Part shown: positions 33,712-33,807 of the stretch, piece by piece
Position numbering within the stretch: the first letter of the stretch is position 1
Layout of the letters: each line of letters starts with the position of its first letter
From: Myxococcales bacterium
GTDB taxonomy: Bacteria; Myxococcota; UBA727; JABDBI01
Assembly: GCA_023248655.1 (NCBI GenBank)
Contig: JAHFEE010000005.1
Span: 1 to 33,807, forward strand
Direction of reading: 5' to 3'
DNA length: 33,807 nucleotides
Made by a program: the position numbers and the translations under genes
Notes under the pieces: generated by a model
Told to the model about the DNA's origin: nothing
What the model saw: the letters and a program-made list of their open reading frames with translations, nothing else
Databases searched by the model: none

Positions 33712-33807
33712 ATGTCAAAAGAGAAGTTTACCCGCGATAAACCCCATGTAAATATTGGGACTATAGGTCATGTAGATCATGGTAAAACTACCCTATCAGC
33801 AGCTATA
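33712..33807 (+). CDS. tuf: Elongation factor Tu, N-terminal part (3' end outside window)
   Basis: GTPase delivering aminoacyl-tRNA to the ribosome. The first 32 codons encode [19 protein letters not shown] and then [12 protein letters not shown], the EF-Tu P-loop region (GHVDHGKT). AAGGAG lies 10 nt before the ATG. It is the last visible gene of the Leu-Thr-Tyr-Gly-Thr-tuf operon; the window ends inside it. Confidence 0.98.
   Translation, partial: MSKEKFTRDKPHVNIGTIGHVDHGKTTLSAAI

Noticed and set aside
1-33807. CRISPR arrays, insertion sequences, prophage or toxin-antitoxin genes
   Set aside because: No regularly spaced repeats, transposase or integrase motifs, or paired small toxin genes are seen on either strand.

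Overview
The window is an AT-rich bacterial chromosome segment (about one third G+C by eye) with almost entirely housekeeping content. I see no insertion sequence, prophage, CRISPR array or toxin-antitoxin pair. The organism makes and remodels peptidoglycan (amidase, with a lipoprotein nearby), uses menaquinone (menA, b558-type succinate dehydrogenase) and respires nitrous oxide (nosZ). The rpmE-DUF1385-prfA order, the site-2 protease next to rluB, the fused b558-type SdhC and the tRNA-Thr/Tyr/Gly/Thr-tuf block together recall delta-proteobacteria-like (Desulfobacterota, Myxococcota, Bdellovibrionota) genomes. The nos genes look like those of Bacteroidota. The lineage is inferred, not proven; short intergenic regions and trimmed neighbourhoods suggest a compact, possibly reduced genome.

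Layout. 1-9336 (+): the 3' end of nosZ, a four-helix membrane protein, nosL, nosD, nosF, nosY, mdh and sdhCAB, closed by a strong hairpin terminator. 9446-13063 (+): a cell-wall amidase, a compact site-2 protease, an rRNA pseudouridine synthase, and a PgsA-type phospholipid synthase with a large extra membrane domain. 13206-21333 (-): a small lipoprotein, RNase P RNA (rnpB), ligA, rbfA, infB, ylxR, nusA and rimP, i.e. the classical rimP-nusA-infB operon extended by ligA and rnpB. 21435-23499 (-): an RRM RNA-binding protein, an acidic orphan and menA. 23718-25934 (+): tRNA-Val(CAC) joined base-to-base to metG, tRNA-Ala(GGC) and rpmF. 27059-28407 (-; prfA runs on to 26029): rpmE, a DUF1385 membrane protein, a 35-residue membrane microprotein and prfA. 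28780-33003 (+): NAD synthetase split into two genes, rpsB-tsf and ybeY. 33193-33807 (+): tRNAs Leu(GAG), Thr(TGT), Tyr(GTA), Gly(TCC), Thr(GGT), then the start of tuf.

How the genes work together. Malate and succinate dehydrogenases feed NADH and menaquinol, MenA makes the menaquinone side chain linkage, and NosZ (assembled by NosL/NosDFY) is a terminal reductase. This gives a compact electron path from TCA intermediates to N2O within one apparent transcription unit. The rest is gene expression, NAD synthesis and envelope maintenance.

Most notable: the zero-gap tRNA-Val/metG junction, which would give an exactly leaderless metG mRNA; the split but complete NadE; the PgsA fusion with a contracted motif; the nos-mdh-sdh block; the hairpin just upstream of rimP; and the unlisted membrane microprotein upstream of prfA.
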